Under the pieces are notes generated by a model. It ran no database searches. It was given only the letters and a program-made list of their open reading frames with translations, and had not been told where the DNA came from. A stretch of 7,704 nucleotides of DNA from positions 1 to 7,704 of the forward strand of contig JAOPXF010000372.1 in the NCBI GenBank assembly GCA_025965295.1, in the 5' to 3' direction. The number at the start of each line of letters is the position of its first letter. Within the stretch, counting starts at the first letter, position 1. Of the stretch, positions 5,865 to 7,704 are shown one piece after another. A program made the translations under genes and the position numbers. The stretch comes from Nocardioides sp. (lineage in GTDB: Bacteria > Actinomycetota > Actinomycetes > Propionibacteriales > Nocardioidaceae).

Positions 5865-6945
5865 AAGACTCGACAGCGTCCTCCATGGCAGATTCGAGCG
5901 CAAGGGGGGCAGCGGTGTTCTCAAGCTCGTTGACGTCCCCGGAACGGCCAGGGTTCAACGGGATGGCGGGGTCCACGGGAGGCAGGTTGAGGGGCACTGT
6001 GACTGCGTTGGCCGCTTGGTTGAACTGCAGCGTAAAGACATCGGGGCGAGCGTAGTGCCCGACCGGGTCGGCCGCTTGCTTCGCCATGACAATGTGAGCG
6101 AGGTCCAGGTCCGCGTACAAAATTCCCTCCTCATCCTCCGCTAGTGGCGTCGCGCGGTCTGAGCCGTCGGGACCGAACACTCGGGCGAAGCCACCTCCGT
6201 AGCCGATCAATTTCTTCTCCTCCGGGCTCTGACAGAAGAACTCCTGTGCGCGCTCGCTGACGACCTGGGTAGAGCACAGGACGAAGGTCTGCCCTTCCAG
6301 GGCGTACATGCGCGTGGCGGTCAACTGTGCCTCCACCCCGAAGGCATATACCTCGGGCTGATAGAGGGACATGCCCGGCCAGGCTGCAACGTGCACCTGC
6401 TCATGTTGGGAATACATGGCGAACTTTGTCAGTGGCTGGAAGTGTTCCCAGCAGTTGAGCGCGCCAACGCGCGCCATCGGCATGTCGTAGACGGTGATGT
6501 CAGATCCGTCCCCCTCGCCGAACACGCTGCGCTCGACGTGCGTGGGCTTGAGCTTGCGGCGTCGGGAGACCAAGGAGCCATCAGGCCCGATGATCAGTTG
6601 GGTCATGTACAGGCTGCCGCCGTCTCGCTCGCTCACCCCGACGACCAGTGACGTGTGGTGATCTCGGGCTGCATCCTGGAGGCGCTGCACCTCGGGGCCG
6701 TCTACGCTCAGGGAGTTCTCGTGATAGGCGACTGCGAACTTCGCCATGCTTGCGAAGGGTGTACCCGTCCAGATCTGGTAGGGATAGCCGGGAATGAAGA
6801 CCTCGGGGAAGGCCACGAGCTCCGCCCCGTTCTCCGCTGCCTCCCGGATCCAGGAGATTGCCTTGTCGACCGTGGCCGTTGCGTTGAACCAAACCGGCTC
6901 GATCTGCGTGGTGGCGACCCTGAACTTGTTGGTGTAGTTGACCAT
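5863..6945 (-). CDS. nitA: Nitrilase (nitrile aminohydrolase), NitA-like
   Basis: A 360-aa enzyme of the nitrilase branch of the C-N hydrolase superfamily; it converts nitriles to carboxylic acid and ammonia in the cytoplasm, usually as large helical oligomers. The catalytic residues are all present: Glu48 in FPEVF, Lys131 in RRRKLKPTHVER, Cys165 in GALNCWEH, plus the extra conserved Glu138. Overall sequence closely resembles the Rhodococcus rhodochrous J1 nitrilase from memory: MVNYTNKFRVA start, FPEVFIPGYPYQIW, HEQVHVAAWPGMSLYQPEV, QLTATRMYALEGQTFV, and LAEDEEGILYADLDL. The C-terminal tail after about residue 310 is unlike J1; in this family that region is cleaved or shapes oligomerisation. 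Substrate preference (aromatic, aliphatic, aryl-acetonitrile) cannot be read off. ATG 6945 has GGAG at 6953-6956, seven bases upstream. It is first in a unit with the AraC-type regulator (71 bp gap). The cluster sits beside a tRNA and an integrase remnant, suggesting acquisition by transfer. Confidence 0.95.
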   Translation of the reverse strand: MVNYTNKFRVATTQIEPVWFNATATVDKAISWIREAAENGAELVAFPEVFIPGYPYQIWTGTPFASMAKFAVAYHENSLSVDGPEVQRLQDAARDHHTSLVVGVSERDGGSLYMTQLIIGPDGSLVSRRRKLKPTHVERSVFGEGDGSDITVYDMPMARVGALNCWEHFQPLTKFAMYSQHEQVHVAAWPGMSLYQPEVYAFGVEAQLTATRMYALEGQTFVLCSTQVVSERAQEFFCQSPEEKKLIGYGGGFARVFGPDGSDRATPLAEDEEGILYADLDLAHIVMAKQAADPVGHYARPDVFTLQFNQAANAVTVPLNLPPVDPAIPLNPGRSGDVNELENTAAPLALESAMEDAVES

Positions 6946-7300
6946 GGTGGCACTCCAGTTCTCTTACCTGCGGGGAAACTCATCCAAGGCCCCGCCGGCC
7001 GCGACAGTTGTCGAAGGGCGCATGCGTTCTTGTCGGTTCGTGTCCAGAGCGTGGCCCCAGGCGCTCGCTCGGCTCCCCGGTGTTTGCGCTGGGGGACGTC
7101 CTGGTGTAGGTCGGGACGCTGGCCCTCGTGTTGTCGGCGACGTCGGCTGGCTGGCTGGCATTGCCCACCCGCACGTGTTCCTCGGTGCCACGCCACGAGA
7201 ACTGGATTGCACCGATGTCATCCCAAGTCCCGACGCACCCGTTGAAGTGCTGCGAGGTGCCACGCTCGACGGGAGTAGTGCCGAGGTGCTGCGTGGGAAC
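6946..7300 (-). promoter_or_regulatory. Upstream region of the nitrilase unit
   Basis: About 355 bases without a recognisable gene, between the nitrilase start and the tRNA terminator. An inverted repeat CGACA-GT-TGTCG (7002-7013) lies about 60 bases before the nitrilase ATG, a plausible place for a regulator site. Two imperfect copies of a GA(A/G)GTGCTGCG motif occur at about 7244-7254 and 7283-7293. No clear -35/-10 pair is visible, as is common for AraC-activated promoters. Reading frames here carry no family motifs. Confidence 0.35.
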
Positions 7301-7305
7301 GCAAA

Positions 7306-7342
7306 CGGCCCCTGCCTCGCGCGTTTGCGCGGGCCGGGGCCG
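7306..7342 (-). terminator. Rho-independent terminator of tRNA-Val
   Basis: Read on minus: CGGCCCC (7342-7336) pairs with GGGGCCG (7312-7306), continued by inner pairs with the CGCGC/GCGCG stem around a short AAAC loop (7331-7318), then TTT and GCG. It starts ten bases after the tRNA 3' end. It should end the tRNA transcript and separate it from the nitrilase unit. Confidence 0.65.
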
Positions 7343-7361
7343 GTGACTCGGTGGGCGATAC
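7326..7361 (+). repeat. Possible attachment-site repeat (right copy) at the tRNA 3' end
   Basis: 7326-7345 matches 4195-4214 at 18 of 20 positions, and GGGCGATAC at 7353-7361 (the 3' acceptor end of tRNA-Val on the other strand) repeats at 4217-4225. Spacing between the two blocks is seven bases here and two at the left copy. tRNA 3' ends are classic integration targets for tyrosine recombinases, which makes the match suggestive. It overlaps the tRNA terminator stem, which could equally explain part of the similarity. Confidence 0.35.
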
Positions 7362-7423
7362 TGGGTTCGAACCAGTGACCTCTTCGGTGTGAACGAAGCG
7401 CGCTACCACTGCGCCAATCGCCC
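7352..7423 (-). tRNA. tRNA-Val (anticodon CAC)
   Basis: A 72-base cloverleaf on the minus strand: acceptor GGGCGAT/ATCGCCC, D stem GCGC/GCGC with loop AGTGGTA, anticodon stem CTTCG/CGAAG with loop TTCACAC (anticodon CAC, reads GUG), variable AGGTC, T stem ACTGG/CCAGT with loop TTCGAAC, discriminator A. All four stems pair perfectly. The chromosome encodes ACC then G after the stem, so a complete CCA is not encoded and must be finished enzymatically. It is intact, so it was not destroyed by any integration. Confidence 0.97.
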
Positions 7424-7431
7424 GAGCCTGT

Positions 7432-7468
7432 GCGACCGCGGAGAACCGCGGTGCGGTCGCCGACTTTA
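7432..7468 (-). promoter_or_regulatory. tRNA-Val promoter and structured leader
   Basis: A -10-like TAAAGT lies on minus at 7468-7463, about 40 bases before the tRNA 5' end; the -35 is unclear. Between them GCGACCGC and GCGGTCGC pair over 7432-7460, and alternatively CCGCGG pairs with a second CCGCGG around an AGAA loop. The tRNA precursor leader would therefore be strongly folded next to the RNase P cleavage site, or the hairpin could act as a barrier to transcription. Confidence 0.4.
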
Positions 7469-7582
7469 GCGCATGGTCTGGACCGAATCACATTCCGGGA
7501 CCGTTCCCCGTCACGATCGGCGTGGCGACCCGTCTCTTCGGCACACCAGGCCGAAACCCGGCCGCCTCGGACAAGGAACGCC

Positions 7583-7704
7583 GTGACCCAGCAGCCGATG
7601 TCGCCTGCTCTCTCGCAGCAGCTGACCCTCCAGTGCGTCGACCCGTGGGGACGCGCCGTCGCGCTCGTCGCCGCGTTCAGCTACGACCCGAGCGACCCGT
7701 TCGC
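7583..7704 (+). CDS. SsgA-family sporulation/cell division regulator, N-terminal part (partial)
   Basis: The first 40 codons of a protein running off the right edge: GTG start, then TQQPMSPALSQQLTLQCVD and AVALVAAFSYDPSDPFA. The pattern LTLxxVxP followed by a basic/hydrophobic strand and xxxYDPSDPFAV is the start of the SsgA-like proteins (usually about 130-170 aa), which in Streptomyces localise septation machinery and remodel peptidoglycan during sporulation; relatives in non-sporulating actinobacteria are less understood. The GTG at 7583 has AAGGA five bases upstream (7573-7577); an in-frame ATG at 7598 is the alternative. It is transcribed away from the tRNA gene. Only about 40 residues are visible, so the family call is good but not certain. 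Confidence 0.75.
   Translation, partial: MTQQPMSPALSQQLTLQCVDPWGRAVALVAAFSYDPSDPF

Noticed and set aside
6708..7491. Minus-strand frames over the nitrilase upstream region and tRNA
   Set aside because: They run through the tRNA gene and lack motifs; composition matches shadow frames.

Overview
The window is high-GC DNA from an actinobacterium. GC-rich third codon positions, GTG starts, a partial SsgA-family gene (a family confined to morphologically complex actinomycetes) and a small acidic protein of a common actinobacterial type all point this way. The overall style suggests Nocardioides or a relative, which is an inference. No replication genes, rRNA or CRISPR array are present.

Left part (1-2776, all minus strand). 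This is a housekeeping and metabolic block, listed here in transcription order. It starts with a 54-aa acidic protein (2776-2612). Next is a broken SGNH/GDSL-type hydrolase (about 2557-1720) with several frameshifts, an internal deletion that removes the nucleophile-serine region, and a His-to-Tyr change in the last catalytic block. An intact NADP-binding F420-dependent-type oxidoreductase follows (1703-1008), and then the first 303 codons of threonyl-tRNA synthetase thrS, running off the left edge. Divergently, on the plus strand, 2919-3761 encodes a formate/nitrite-type (FNT) channel.

Middle part (3762-4789). No intact gene is visible. The stretch holds a terminator-like hairpin (4092-4114), a collapsed tyrosine-recombinase (integrase) pseudogene (about 4351-4621), and a possible scrap of an IS3-type transposase (about 4618-4675, minus).

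Right part (4790-7704). A two-gene minus-strand unit encodes a nitrilase very like Rhodococcus NitA (6945-5863, E48-K131-C165 triad) followed by an AraC/XylS-type regulator (5791-4790). The regulator sits where NitR sits in the Rhodococcus nitrilase system. A strong inverted repeat lies between the two genes. Both are visibly less GC-biased than their neighbours. Next to the nitrilase promoter region are the terminator and body of a tRNA-Val(CAC) gene (7423-7352, minus), whose 5' leader can form a strong hairpin. After it, a plus-strand SsgA-like gene starts at 7583 and runs off the right edge.

The best overall reading is that the nitrilase/regulator pair is imported cargo between the 3' end of tRNA-Val and a decayed integrase. 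A partial direct repeat (4195-4225 against 7326-7361) may be the worn attachment sites. The nitrilase would release ammonia and a carboxylic acid from a nitrile, with the AraC protein as the probable inducer-responsive activator. The island model is inference; the gene calls rest on motifs seen directly.
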